This document shows, piece after piece, positions 22,575-35,205 of a stretch of 64,000 nt of DNA. Positions within the stretch are counted from its first letter, which is position 1. Each line of letters starts with the position of its first letter. Source of the DNA: Anseranas semipalmata (lineage: Eukaryota > Chordata > Aves > Anseriformes > Anseranatidae); assembly GCA_013399115.1 (NCBI GenBank), contig VXAA01004301.1:310580-374579 (forward strand), read 5' to 3'. The notes beneath the pieces are model-generated. The model made no database searches, had not been told where the DNA came from, and was given only the letters and a program-made list of their open reading frames with translations. The translations under genes and the position numbers were made by a program.

Positions 22575-25500
22575 GCAAAAGGATATACAATAGGTAAATT
22601 GTGCTCGTTCAGGGAGAGCCATATGTATATTTTTAGGCTGTTGAAAATGCAGAGGATATGTTTTAAGGCCCTGTAAACACAATTAGATGGAAATCCCAAG
22701 AGCTGTAGGGTTTGCACTGCAGTTAGCTGCAACGCTGATTTCTTCTGCAGTAGTGAACTGCACCCTGGGGTACTCAGCAGGCATGTTATGGGGATGGAAG
22801 AAACACACCTCAGGAAGATGTACTGTGCACAGTGCAGCAGAGAGCTTTTTGCAGCCTGCAAATGCTGGCCTTGTGCTACAAGCTGGTCTGCTGTTGCCAT
22901 CTGCTGGATAAATCCTCCTGTATTCAAATGTGATGATGAAGGCAGTATCTGTTCTAATTAAAGAAATACTTGTGTCTTTCTGTGCTTTGTAAGATAAGCT
23001 TTTTCCCTGCAGGTCCTGTATGATGTGTCATCTGCACCAGGTACGTGCACACGGAGCAAGGACTGCACAGCTTTGGGGTCAGTTTGATTTTTTTCACATA
23101 CTCTTACTGCACTCTGCACAGTGAAACAGCTTCCTCCAAGACCAAGGTAGGATCAAAACCACTCCTCCCTGAGATGTCTTCCACTTGAAAATGAAAAAAT
23201 GATCCTTCCAAAGGAGAATTCTCTCTTGCAACTCTTCCATTCCCCTTGGTGTTGTATTGTGCTCACAGAGCTGTGCAATGCCCATTCTGCATATGTTCAC
23301 ACAGGGACTACACAGAAACTTTTACACAAGGAAGAGACCTAAGAACCCTGTCCATCCCTGTATATTAAATCTAAAATTTATTTCTATTTGCACATTGTTT
23401 TCATGTATTTCTTTCTAAACTATCATGTCTGAAGAAGTATTTTTGCAGTCTATTTCTGTGGGATTGTATATAATTTTCTTCTCCCTTGGGTAGCTTTTAC
23501 TTGCAATAGGAGTCTTAAAAAAAATCATTTCCATTTCTTATAAATTCTGTGGCTAATAGTTCTGTAAAATGTAAGAGCACATAATATTATGGGACAGGTA
23601 AAATCTTATGCTTTCAACCAGCCTTAAGACAGACAGGTTGCTGGTTGCCATAGACATCCTTAACACCATGTTATCAGGTCCCAGTCTAAGCTATGAGGTG
23701 TAATTCCCACAGTGTGAAATCCGTTGCTGGTGGCTGATCACCTCCAGCTTGCAGGATTGCATGAATCTGAGCTAGAGCTAGCAACGGCAGGAAGGTTTTA
23801 GAAAATGTCTTTGCTGTTGACAGGGTTTTAAAATCTCATACTCAAAGTAGAAGTCAATGGGGTGTGAATACACCCACACCAAAGCTGAGAATATCAGGAC
23901 CCGTGACTGCTGTGTCTCTAAGCTCCACTTATATACTGCCTATAAACAGTCCTGTAATGTGCCTTTGAATACCAGAACAAGAGATAGTTAAGACCCTGGC
24001 AAGAGGTGCTATGGGCTTTTTCAGGTACCACAGGGAATTGTCACTGCCACTTTACCAGGTGGAGGAGGTTTAAAGGCAAGGCATGTAATACTGTCTCAGG
24101 TCTGGGATGACATTTATTGGCTTCTAGTTGGCTCAGCGGGGGGCACAGAGATAACTTGTATCTTCTACAAAGCCATTACTTAAACATCCTCTATTAACCT
24201 GTGTGCTCAGCTTCACTGGCAGAGCTAAGCATCTTCAATTATGCCGATCCACTGATTTCAAACATACAGACTCCAAGCATCTACTGTGGCTTGTAGGACT
24301 CCTCATATAAAATAGCAGACTCCACAACCTCTCTGTGTCATGCCCTTCTTTTGATCCCCATTCCTTTTTTCTTTTACCACTACTTTTCTTGTAGATATCA
24401 AACACTGCACCGATGCTTGTTATTTGATCCTGCCAAGAAAGCTAATGAATAGGTACTTGCTGCTCAGTTCAGAAGTGCCTGTGACCTGTTTTACCCTCCA
24501 TGTGAGGACTATTTTAATCAATTACCCATCCACATCCTGAACTGCATCTTCAGGGCATACGTATTTCTCCTCAGATGCCTATCTTGACGTAGCTAAGATG
24601 TATAGGGAAAGCTTAGAAGTATCAGCCCGTCTGCTGTTTTCAAGCTCCTACTTTGTGCTGGGATAACAAGGTGTTCAAATGGGTTCTGACAGGCTTTCAA
24701 ACATTGTCTCTCCAAGCAGGCCTGTTTCTTCTGGTTAAAGGTTAAAGGAGGCTTTCAACAGTATTCCTAGCATGGAGTGACTTAACTGTTTAAGTGGAAA
24801 GTGGCCTGCCAGTTTCTACGAGTAGAAAGTCTCTTGGGAATCCGTTGTACCACTGGTAAGCACTCCCCATTTAAATCTTGGTGCTGCCGTGTTTGCTGAA
24901 TATGAATGGACACTCTAAAAATGTTCTTAAAGCTAATTGTGTACCTGCTTTGATACATCAGATCATTACTACGAAGATATCAGGTGGTACAAATCTACTA
25001 GAGTAAATTAATCCTGAATACACTTCAGAAGGAATGGTTCTTTCCCCAGCACTGTTGTCTGCACTGATTTATCCAACTAGACTTTTGTGATATATATAAA
25101 ATGCACCTGACGTTTTGATCCCATTACAGCAAATCTAATTCTTTTTGTGCATAAGCAACAGCAGTAAATCTATAAGCACAGGTTTAGGCATGCAATCAAA
25201 TATTTCCACTTACTAAGATTTAGTTGTTTCATCAAGCAAACTGCTCAGAGACCACATAACTAAATAAAAAAAATTCCCGAGATAGATTCATTATGTCTGC
25301 ACTTTAAACATGCCATTCTCATTGCCTGATATCCTTTAATTCCTGTTATGATGGACAGGAGCTTCTGCATGCACTATTTCCACCACATCTGCCCATCTCT
25401 ACTCCTACCACTGACTAATTGTTTTGGCTGCCTCAAGATGACCTCTGAAAAGTTGTAATCTTTGAACCCAGGTGTAAGAATTTGATTCTCCACAAAAGAC

Positions 25501-27583
25501 GTCTATCACCTAAAAGAAGAGGATGGAAAAAAAACAATCACATTTTGTCCCTCCAAAAATACAACACCCCCACTCCAGCAAAATCCGACTTTCCAGCCTG
25601 GCAGTGCTGGCCCAGCTAGGTTAAAGAGCTGCAGACACCATGTTCCTCCAGGTTCTCATTTCCTGTAGATTCTTGTGCTGTGAGTCGAGGTGATTGAAAT
25701 GTGCGGGTGTAAAGTAATTTGCAATGGGTCAGTAAACTGTTACAAGTTAGCATTAGCTGCTAAGATTTGATCCCAGACCCACTGATTGCGTGACACAATG
25801 TGGTTGTCCAAGGCACAATAACGCTAAATAAAAAAATCTAGCATGCTTTTATTCTTTGGTTATGCTTAAAACATTCAACAAATTTATTTGGATGTTACAT
25901 TACTGAGTTTCAATATGTATATTTCTTAATTGGAATCTTAGGCTCTGTTTATTCTCAAGGTTCAATTTCCCTGTCCAGAATATGTATCCAGAAAGTCCTC
26001 CCAGAATCTGAACCTGGTCAGGTAGGAAACATGTACTGGGCTGTAGGAATATAATTCTGCGTGGAATCCGCCCACTGAAAACTGCAGGGACCAGTCACCT
26101 TCTCTTCCCCATTTGTCCTTCTCAGCCTCAAATATATAGGCCATTCAGCAATGTCTGCTAATTATTTTGGTCTTGTCCTATTCAGTTTAAGTTTTTGATT
26201 GCCATGATATAAGATTTGGACAACTTGTCTGTTGTTTTGCGTAATGCTTTTTAAGGTTGTGTCTATGCTACTACTTGACGTGGAAGTTGAATTGGTGACA
26301 TTCTCAAGGCATGTCCTCAATGTGTCTCTTATTATCTTGCCATTTGTGATGCCCGAGGTTGGCTTGTCCTAGTTAGATTTCTGATGTAGAGGAGCTGACT
26401 TGCCAACTCATATGGAAGTTTGCACTCACTGTTGAGTGACTTATCCTATCAAATTTCTGCTATAGATTTCTGTGGCCCTGCTTCATGAAGAAGAGGTGGC
26501 ATGGCCCCATTGTTGGCAACTTTTATTTCTGTATCAGTGTAAAAATGCTTTTAATACTACTTAATATTATTTTAAAATACTGTTGTTGTTTTTTTTAATT
26601 TAAAAAGTGTTCAAAATCATTTGTTTGGTTTTGATGTTTTGTTCCCTGATATTCACTGCTTCATAGTTATCCCAGAACAATACTGTCATCACAGCATTTC
26701 TTCCTTCATAAATAAGAATTTGCCAGCTCCCTTTGGTTATTTTCCTGGTGGCCTTGTCAATGTCCTGTGGAGCCACCAGTGATCTCACCAAGGAACAGCA
26801 GGGGACATTCTCATCAGCTGAATTGTGACAACAGATGGTTGGCGAAGGTCAGCAGAGTTTTTGTCTGCACCCTCGGCCTTAGCCAGCGTGCCTTTGGTGG
26901 CTGTTCCCCTGCACTGAAATCTTGTAGCGTGCAAGTACTGTTGGAAAGCAACTAGGAGATATTTCACCTCTGTCCTACAGGTGACCTCTCATCCTTTACA
27001 GCATCAGAGGCAGAAATCTCTGTGTGCCCAGCTCTATCAGGTTCAGTGTGAGCTGATTTAGGTGCCTAAATATCACTGAAAAAACTTGAAGCAAGCTGTG
27101 CACAACAGCAATAGCTTTCTCCCAGCACAGCGGAGCTGGATTTCCTCTGGGACAGCCGGAACAGTGGAATAAACCACCCTTCCCCAGCTGGAGCAAAGGC
27201 TGCTGCAGCTTGTGTAAGCTGTCACACGGCCTGTGAGACAGGAAGGCCCTTTCCATCAAAGGGCTAATGGCTCTGAGAGAGCCTCTGCAGGAAAGCCAGA
27301 ACAATGGAAAACCAAAGTAACCTCGGTTCTCCAGGCAGATTTGGGGACGATATGGAGGAGGAGCAGCGCTGGCTCGGTGCCACAGCTCTGCATGCAGTGG
27401 GGATGGAGAAGCTGCGATAACGTGTCTCCTTGGCTGAGGCTTTAAAAATGAGGCTCTCACTTTCTTGTTGTTTTTTCAAGCGTTACATAAAAGTTCCCCT
27501 TAGAAGGCCAAAGGCAGCTGTTTTCTTAGGACAAGGAAGTCAGGAAGAGGCAAAGCAGGCGAAAACATCAGATAAGTCTGGAG
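22575..27583. other. Non-coding DNA
   Basis: Five kilobases without a recognisable gene. A word resembling 'GTCAATGGGG' at about 23854 and a 'ggcacagagataac' word near 24142 faintly recall old amniote interspersed repeats but are too short to assign. The 27.0-27.5 kb part is GC-richer, with overlapping frames on both strands. Confidence 0.5.
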
Positions 27584-27604
27584 AAAAAAAAAAAAAAAAA
27601 AAAA
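27584..27604 (+). repeat. A21 homopolymer
   Basis: Twenty-one consecutive A, lying about 30 bp upstream of an acceptor-like pyrimidine tract. Confidence 0.95.
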
Positions 27605-27638
27605 CTTGGCTAACCTATTTTTCCCCCCTCTTAAACAG

Positions 27639-27717
27639 CCAAGCTTGAAGCACTCTGCAGAGCTCTGTCTGGGAGGAAAAGCAGAACCGACCACTGAAAA
27701 CCGATACCCGTGCTCCG
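27639..27717 (+). other. Exon-like 79-nt segment with strong splice signals
   Basis: A branch-point-like GGCTAAC at about 27608, the tract CTATTTTTCCCCCCTCTTAAACAG and the donor CTCCG|GTAAGG form one of the best splice-site pairs in the window. Only one frame is open across it (26 codons, starting PSLKHSAELCLGGKAEP), entering in phase 0 and leaving in phase 1. I recognise no domain. It might be a coding exon, a lncRNA exon or a pseudoexon. The poly(A) run just upstream is compatible with an intronic position. Confidence 0.25.
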
Positions 27718-29848
27718 GTAAGGACCACTGCTCTCGCTGCCCTGCTGTGGCCACTCTGCAGGTCTCGTCCCCTGTGGTGGGACTGTTTGTCCTCTCAGCC
27801 AGGCAGACTGGAGAGCTCTGAAAAGCCTCAGCGCAGCACCTGGACGTTGTCAAAATGGGGCTTGCCCTTGGGTGCAGGGAAAGGGCAAGCCACCATCACC
27901 CACAGAGAGGGTCCAGGCCCCAGAGAGCACGGCAGTGGCTTCATCCCTGCCTTTGGAGCAGACACTTGTCCTTGTGCTTCCCTCTGGGCATCCTGGAGGA
28001 GAGCCAGGTCCAACCTAAAGCTCCAGGGCTTAGGGGCTTGGGGGTTTTGCAGTTGTAGTGCCTTGTCACAAGGTGGCAGGGACGTGACACTTTCTGGCAG
28101 GCTCCCGTTCAAAGCCTCAGTGCTTTCCTTCTTGTTATCTAAAAATATATGGAGTTATCAGCAATCCTCTTCATTTTCTTTGAAACTGTCCTTGGGATAG
28201 CTCAAAGGGAGGGCAATTAGTTATTTCAAAGCTTCAATATTTTACCTCTGCACTAAAAAAGAAAAGAAATGGCTTTGGTTTCTTCTGCCTGAAAGCCATG
28301 GTGACATTGGAGAGGGAGGAAGTTGTGTTAGTTCTGGCTTCCCAGAGTGGATGTGCAGCTCTGGGCTTCTGGTAGCAAATGGCTGCACACGTATAGGGCC
28401 AATTCCCCTCTTTTCATGTGCTTCCCACTGATAGCTTTTACCCTTTCACGTGCCAGGAGTTTTTCTGATTTTACTGCTATGCTCCCTCAAGGATATTGCA
28501 GGCTGCCGTGGCAGGGAGTGGAACTGCTCATCGAACATTTCCATATGGAATTCCACCTGCCATGATAAAATTAGATTTGTATTAATAACCTACTAACAAG
28601 CATCAGGTAAATATTGAGTTAATCACTGGAGTCCAAGCTGATTGCTGTCTCCTTATGTTTGCTTGCCTGGCAGTCTTTAGAGACAGGGGATTGTCAGGTT
28701 TCTAATCTGAGGTACACGCAGTGAGAGATTACTTAGCTGTCATTCTGCAGAAAATGTCCCTATCATCCAGCAGGAGGTAACAATAACAAATTGCTGACAT
28801 ACAAATTCAGCTTTGCACAAATAGCAGTGCAAGATGCCTGCTGCTCCCTGAGTAGTAACCAGACCGCTGCGAATGAGAGGAATTGGCACAGGAGAAGGAA
28901 ATGAGCTGAAAATGCACCCAAGTAGAGCAGGTAGCATTATAAAATAATTATCTCTGAGCTGCTGTTCACTGAAAAATATTTCGCTTTTTGAGCACAATGC
29001 AGTGTCCCAAGAAGGTGTTTGTGTGGGTCGGATGAATGTGCTTCCTACCTCATACTGAGGCTCTGAGATTTTTCTCTTTGAGCTGAGGCTCAAATTTCAA
29101 TTTATGTGAACAAAGAGTAATCAGAAATTTTGCCAGCTATCTAAAGCACAGCCTGCCAGAACCAAATTGAGCTTGAGCCCGTACATCCTTATTATGCACC
29201 TTGAACTAGATGATGGGTACCAATATTGAAGTAAATCAACATTTTCCAGTGAATACAGTATTGGCCTGAAAGGTTCCATTCATCTTCAGTACAGCTTTGT
29301 AATATTTAAGGGAAAAACACAAAATAGCAAGGACTGTTAGATTGCCCCAGGCTTCTACATGTGGGAGTTAGGGTAAACTGTTAAGGGATGTGTTAGCACT
29401 TTCTTAGGAAAATGTCTTTCATCGCCCTCTGAAGCTGGCTACTGTCAGAAACAGGGAATTGGATGTACAATACCCTTGCATCCATTCCCGACTGCCAGTC
29501 CCTGTGTCCCAGAGGCTCCCCGGAACATTTCTGGAGGGCTACTGAGGCACCTCCCAGGTCCCTTCTGTTGTGCCTCTTCTTCTGGCGGCGTCTGGTCGCA
29601 GCTCTCGGGAGAGTTTCCAGATGCAGTTCAGGTGTTTAACATCAAAATGAACTGCCTTGAGAAAATCCCTCCCAGCCCTGAATCTGCTGCCAGGGAGCTG
29701 CCTCCAGATTTCAGGCAGGGCTCCTGAAGGTAATTTCAGTTCCTGGTAGATTTTGGACAGAAAGGTCCACCACACCTCCTGGAAGAACATCAAAGAAATT
29801 GTCAGGAGAAAGCAAAAAAAGATTTGATAAATGCCCTATTTTCTGTGA
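27718..29848. other. Non-coding DNA, locally GC-richer
   Basis: The 27.7-28.1 kb part has overlapping open frames on both strands, an effect of higher GC. 28560-28740 is AT-rich and free of simple repeats and could be a regulatory element. No gene recognised. Confidence 0.45.
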
Positions 29849-29868
29849 TTTTTTTTTTTTTTTTTTTT
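29849..29868 (+). repeat. T20 homopolymer
   Basis: Twenty consecutive T followed by AAGG. Confidence 0.95.
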
Positions 29869-30764
29869 AAGGTTTGAGCATGAAGAACTTGACTGCAGAT
29901 TTCTCACCAGCCTGGATACACTGAGGTATTTATTCCTGCTTGCATCCTGGAGGAAAATCTTTCCTTTTACTAAATTTCAGCTATTTGCAGCCAAGCTCGA
30001 AGTCCAAGATCTGAACTTTGTGCTTGAGTCTTTGTTAGTCAGAATTCTGTTAGTCAGAAAAATTGATTAATTTGAAACATCGTGCTATGCTATCACCAAA
30101 TGCATTTTTCTCTGTTCCTGGGAACCCTGCTTCTCTGGCTGCATGGGAGAAACAACATCAAAGAATGCCCTCTGCCACTAAATGGGAAATAGAGATACAT
30201 ATGATACAGAAAAGCAAGGAGCTATACATGGCCAGGCCCAAATCCAGTTTTGAGAGAGATTTTCCACCTGAGGACAGAGACAGACTGGGGTAAGAGTACC
30301 AGCAAAGTCAGGGATGTGATTTGCCCGACATAAGCCTTTCCTTCACACTTATTTCCCACCCATAATTTCGCATGTCAGATTTTTGCAGGTACCAGTGCAG
30401 CTGAGAATCCCTCTGGTGGGTTTAGTGCCCTGGACAGACAGACGGTAGAGCTGTGTGTGTTTATTTCCATGTAACAGCTTGTCAGTTTAACAAAGACGGC
30501 GCTGTGAAATCAGAGAAAAAAATATGTCATATCTAGCCACTGCATGTATGTATTACATTGAGGAGGAATTCATTGCTCTTTTCCTTTGACAGGACAGGCT
30601 TAGCCCATAGCTCTGTTTTCACACTACTAAAGCTATGTTAAAATCATCGAGGGGTCAGCTGCAAGCCCGCAGCACTAAGACAGTTCACCTTTAAATACAG
30701 GCTGTCGGCTCTTCTCACTTACACGAGCGTGGAAAAAGCATCTCGAACAGCAGACCGCGGTGGG
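29869..30764. other. Non-coding DNA
   Basis: No recognisable gene, RNA or repeat. Confidence 0.55.
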
Positions 30765-30792
30765 TTTTTTCTTTTTTTTTTTTTTCTTTTTT
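30765..30792 (+). repeat. T-rich tract interrupted by C
   Basis: T6-C-T14-C-T6, a low-complexity pyrimidine tract. Confidence 0.9.
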
Positions 30793-31611
30793 GCGTATTC
30801 ATAATACAAAAATGGGCACTGAAAAAGAGGTTCGGAAAATACACTTTTTGTCTGAGATCATGTTGCCAAGTTCCAGCCTACAGCTATTGGCAGCTGGGAA
30901 ATACAGCTCTAAGTATGTTCTTTATAATAAAAAAGCTGACAGACCTTTAATTTTAGCCACTTTTGTTCCCCATATACCGAATGCATTAATATGTCTAGTC
31001 CATTTACAGAAGGCATTTCCTAAGCCATTTTCTTTCACATTTTGAGAGAGAAATGTGAGTTTGCAGGGCTGGGCTCAACAGAGCCCAGGCTCTGTGCAGC
31101 CTCAGGTCGGCATTGCAGCGGATCGCAGCGGTGCTGCGGGAAAATCCCTCCGGATGGGGCTGGAGTTGTTGGGGGCTTGGAGATGTTGTGTCACGGAGAA
31201 GTCAGCATGGGCCTGCCTCAGAGTCATAGCTGACATGCGGTTTCCCATGCTGTCTGTCTGTTGAAGGGCATATATCAGGGGCAGGCTGAATTGCTCTCCA
31301 CCAAAACCCCACATCAATTATGATCCCATCATTTGCAGCAGGAGATGAGCCCAGCCAGGTCTGGGTTGTCTGCTCAGGATAAGCATTGGCACACCATAGC
31401 TAAAGGGCATTTTGTTCCCCCAAAAAAGCAGTGCTGCCCTTCCACACCAAAAGGAAATAAATTCACTGAATTCCAAAAAAAGCTCCTGTTCCCCCTTGCA
31501 GGGCAGGGACAGTAGGATTTTTTTTCCTGAGTGTTTCTGGGTTATTTCTGTTCTTGCAGCTGGGCACCTTCTCTCTTATCCTACTTGCTTCTTTGCAGCC
31601 CTTTTGGGAGC
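30793..31611. other. Non-coding DNA
   Basis: No gene recognised. The frames on both strands at 31.0-31.3 kb overlap and carry no domain. Confidence 0.5.
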
Positions 31612-31680
31612 AATCTTACCTCTTTTTCACAGGTGGGGAAACTGAGGCACAGAGATTAACCTAATTGCCAAATCACCTGA
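31612..31680 (-). mobile_element. MIR-family SINE fragment
   Basis: The plus strand carries the classic reverse-complement MIR core: 'tttttcacaggtggggaaactgaggcacagagattaac', then a degraded 'taattgccaaatcac' in place of 'taacttgcccaaggtcac'. It is the best-preserved MIR piece in the window and only the central part remains. The AG of the 'CACAG' within the element has a pyrimidine-rich approach and could act as a splice acceptor. Confidence 0.8.
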
Positions 31681-32934
31681 GGAAGCTGTATCACAGCATC
31701 AGCCCCGTGAGCTGATGCAGGGCTTCAGCAGCACAGCAAGCTTGGAGCCAGCACCACCAGCATATGCTTGGTGCCTTTTGTATGCAGTAAGTATTTTCTC
31801 TGTGATATTCTTCTTTTGCTGAATTGGTCTTTTTTAAATTAGGAAGCCTGCTGGAAAAGCTCTGCAGCAGCTCTGGGTGCAGCTGGCTGGGCGCCTGGCT
31901 TGAGGGGCTTGGAGCTGGCTGAGGCTGGTACCTCCAGTGTGGGGCTGCAAGCATTGGCTCTTGAGGTTTTGCTGAAAGGTGGCTTCCCTGGGGCTCTGCT
32001 CCTTCCAGGCTGTACTTTGGCCAGTAAATGAAAGGTAAAAATCATTATTTTGTTGCTTTGGGTGTTCTGTGTAGTCCCAAGCCTACAGACGCAGGGGGGG
32101 AGCAACCCCATTCCTTCCTTACATGTACATGGGGCTGTTAGCGCAGACTTCTCCTCTCTTCTTGCTGGGGGATTTGCTGGTGAGCTGGGCAGTGCTGTAC
32201 AGGAAGGGCTGAGCCCAGCACCGTGGGATGGTGCAGCTCTGGCTGTATAGCACCTGAAGCACTCAGGATTTGTTGACCGACCCCTGAGCAGCTTCAGCAC
32301 TGTTTATGGATGTAAGGTTTGTCGTGTCTCTTCTCCCAGACACCTTGCTGCTGTCACAACTCAGCGTTTGCCATATGTTGCAGCCCAGTGCTTGAAGGAA
32401 TGCTTTCCTCAGGGTGCGATGGAATAAGACTGCTTAAATCTGGGCCTTAGTGCTGCGTTTGCAGACTTGTGCCCCTTGCCCAGCGAGGGGCCCAGGTAGC
32501 TCTCTCTGAGTCCTGCAGATGCATTTAGGGTGCTCTTATTCTGAGGAACATTGCACCCCACATTTAGTACAGTAACAACCATAATTAAAATGTTTATTGA
32601 TGATGCTTGCATGGTAAAACCCAAGGAGCACTAAATTGTGCTGAACCTGTTGTGTCATTTCACTTCTGGATGGTAATCCCACTGATAGCAGAAGACTGGA
32701 GCAAGCCCAGTAAGAGAAAGACTGGACCAGGGCAGCAGCAAGGAGGCTGTGGACTTGCATATCTGTCTTTTCCCTTGCAGCCAGAATGTTTTACAAACTA
32801 CTTTCTTCAAAAGAAATATATATTTGATGTAAGAAGAATTACTTCAGTCTCAGCTTAGCAAAATGTTTATTTCATAGCTTGGAGCATACAGAGAGTTTGG
32901 CGAAGTTGCTTTCTTGTGCCCATAATATTGAAGT
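31681..32934. other. Non-coding DNA, locally GC-rich
   Basis: Overlapping frames on both strands at 31.8-32.3 kb reflect composition. A donor-like ATGCA|GTAAGTATT occurs at 31786. No gene recognised. Confidence 0.5.
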
Positions 32935-32949
32935 TATGACTCTAAGGCA

Positions 32950-33055
32950 GTGCTTTGCAGGAGGAGCTCAGGCTTGCTCAACTTGTTTCACCAATAGGAA
33001 GAGTGGAGTGGTGAAGCAACTTGCCCAGAAAACCTCTCAGTGGCTGCACAAAGGC
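32950..33055 (-). mobile_element. MIR-family SINE relic, weaker
   Basis: The words 'ccaataggaagagtggagtggtgaagcaacttgcccag' and 'ctctcagtggctg' follow the reverse-complement MIR order ('cagatgaggaaactgaggcac...taacttgcccaaggtcacacagc...agtggcag'). Divergence is high. Confidence 0.45.
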
Positions 33056-33564
33056 TATCCCCATCCCTGTGGGTTCAGCTGGGTCTGCTTCTCCTCTGCT
33101 CAGGCACCTTTTGTAGGAGAGATGACTGTCCTGTAGTTAAATGACACGAGGCTGTACCAGGCCTTTTGAAACAGGATTTGTGCTCAGCATCAGGCTGCAA
33201 GAAATACTTGCAGCACAATCTGAGATGACAATTTTGGACCCCAACGTGGTTTGAAGGTTGCAACAAACTCGAAGCTCAGGTCTGGGGCTGCAAAGCAAGT
33301 TTCATGGGAAAATGTTTCCAAGTATTTTTGTTTCCCTTTTAAAAAAAATTCCCTAGGAAGAAGCTACTGCTAATTTTAGTAGGTGAGAGGTGTTACATGG
33401 TAGGTGGTCAAGGTGATTTTAGTTTTTTGAATGGTACATCCTTTGTTTTCTAAATTGTAGTACGGAGTGGCAGAAAAGCACTAGAAGTAGTCCTTCAGGA
33501 AATGCTGATATATGAATGTTTGCAAGAGCAACCGCATCCAGTCAGTACTCTTTAATGCTCATTT
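33056..33564. other. Non-coding DNA
   Basis: No feature recognised. Confidence 0.55.
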
Positions 33565-33582
33565 AAAAAAAAAAAAAAAAAA
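33565..33582 (+). repeat. A18 homopolymer
   Basis: Eighteen consecutive A followed by TCAAACAAG. Confidence 0.95.
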
Positions 33583-33689
33583 TCAAACAAGTAATTCCCA
33601 AGCAGATCTAAGCAAAGTAGAATCATCTCAAAGCAGAGTAAAGTTCATCAGCCTTCTGAGTACACCTGGGCTCATGCATGCCTTTATCT

Positions 33690-33745
33690 TCATAATTACG
33701 TATGCTTTTGATATGGAAGGTGAAACTGAGCAGTTTGACTGAGTT
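33690..33745 (-). mobile_element. Possible MIR fragment
   Basis: 'cataattacgtatgcttttgatatggaaggtgaaactgagcag' resembles the MIR reverse-complement centre 'attattatccccattttacagatgaggaaactgaggcac'. The match is short and degraded, so the call is tentative. Confidence 0.3.
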
Positions 33746-34960
33746 CAGCTTGGAGATTTGGGATTTGTTTGAACCACTCACCCCACGTTGAGCTCTGGAG
33801 CTGCAAATCTTTGTGAATCTGGAACAAACGCAGAGTGAGTGGTTAGCAGGCAAAATCTGTGTTTACGCTCTTGTGGTCAGCAGCTTGTCTGCATCTAATC
33901 TATGCAGATACTTCAAAAGCAAAATATTTTTAACAACAACTCCCTAGAGAATGAATGATGGAAGAAACAGTGGAGCCATTCTTCCAGTCCATGTGAATCC
34001 TGGTGTCGCTGCAGTATTTGGAAAGATGGACAGTTTTCTTTGCACTGTGCAGTATGTTCAGGAGAGGCACCGTACTTGCTTTTTCCTTGGCAAAGACAGC
34101 ACATTGCTGTTTTGCTGTGGGTGGTACAGCTCTCTTCAGGAGACTGAAAGCCAAGGCTTTAATTTTTCAGGAGCTTATTATAAATGTCTATGACTTACAG
34201 ACATGTTTTCAGTCTGGTGATGGGTGAATACACTCTGGGCGCACTTTGCCCTGTGACTCCCCATCTCCCAGCTGTCCCCTCTCCAGGCTGCTTCACAGTC
34301 AGAGCAAAACCTGGCCACGCTTCTCTCCTAACACATTTTGAAAGGAACTTGTTAGGGAGGAGGTCAGAAGAAGCGGTACTCTGTGGCTAAGACTCTCTGT
34401 AATGCATCAAGACATTTTGATAATGTCGACAACACTGGTGGTGAAGAAAGTGAGCAAGTGTATAGAAAACAAGAACTGAGGTATTAATACTCATGCTAGA
34501 GTTCATTGCTCAAATGACTTAATCTGTCACTGAAATAAGGGTCTGAAAATGTTGTCCACATCAAAGGAAATGTACACTTTGATGGGTTTTGGAGGGTATT
34601 TTTCCTTTGGAAAGCAGCATGTGGTAACTGAGCTACTGACATGCCAGTAATTCAAAGGAGAGTTTTGCATCCCTGCTGTGAGGCTGAATGACAACATAAT
34701 ACAGTTATTAAGGGGGAAAAGGAAGCCTCAGTCCCAGGTCTTCTGCACTTTGTACTCTGTAACAACAATAAGCAATGCCAAAAAAAAGACTCATCCATCA
34801 GGCAACCTTGAATTTCTACCGCAATTCTCAAATTGGAATGAAAGTGAGCGATTGGAAGATTTTAGGTGGGAATTGACTTACTGGGATTTACCAGCCAAAG
34901 TTTTGGAAATGTATGTTTGTTCCAGAAGGAATTAAATATAACTTTTGTTTTTGTTTTCAG
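33746..34960. other. Non-coding DNA
   Basis: No gene recognised. The last 25 bases are a T-rich acceptor-like tract. Confidence 0.5.
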
Positions 34961-35058
34961 TCTTATTAAAAAATGTCCAGCTGTAAATCACTGGAGAAGT
35001 TGGCTTTGAACCTCTTTACTCTTACCCCTCCCACCACCTCTCAGCCACCTTTTTCCAG
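34961..35058 (+). other. Exon-like 98-nt segment, non-coding in all frames
   Basis: The acceptor CTTTTGTTTTTGTTTTCAG and the donor TTCCAG|GTAAGAAT are both close to consensus. All three frames contain stops, so if transcribed this would be a lncRNA or untranslated exon. The pyrimidine-rich second half (CCCCTCCCACCACCTCTC) could also serve as an alternative acceptor tract for the CAG at 35056-35058. Signals are observed; transcription is unknown. Confidence 0.22.
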
Positions 35059-35205
35059 GTAAGAATAGGTGCAGAAGAGGAAAAAGTGTGGGGAGGAAAA
35101 CCCACAAACAGTTAAATAATGCTTTTGAAAAATCCAAAAACCCACTGAAAAGACTACTTTCTATTTATTCTAAACTTTTCAACCTACTTTGCTCAATAAA
35201 AAATG
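35059..35205. other. Non-coding DNA
   Basis: Short AT-rich spacer with no feature. Confidence 0.5.
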
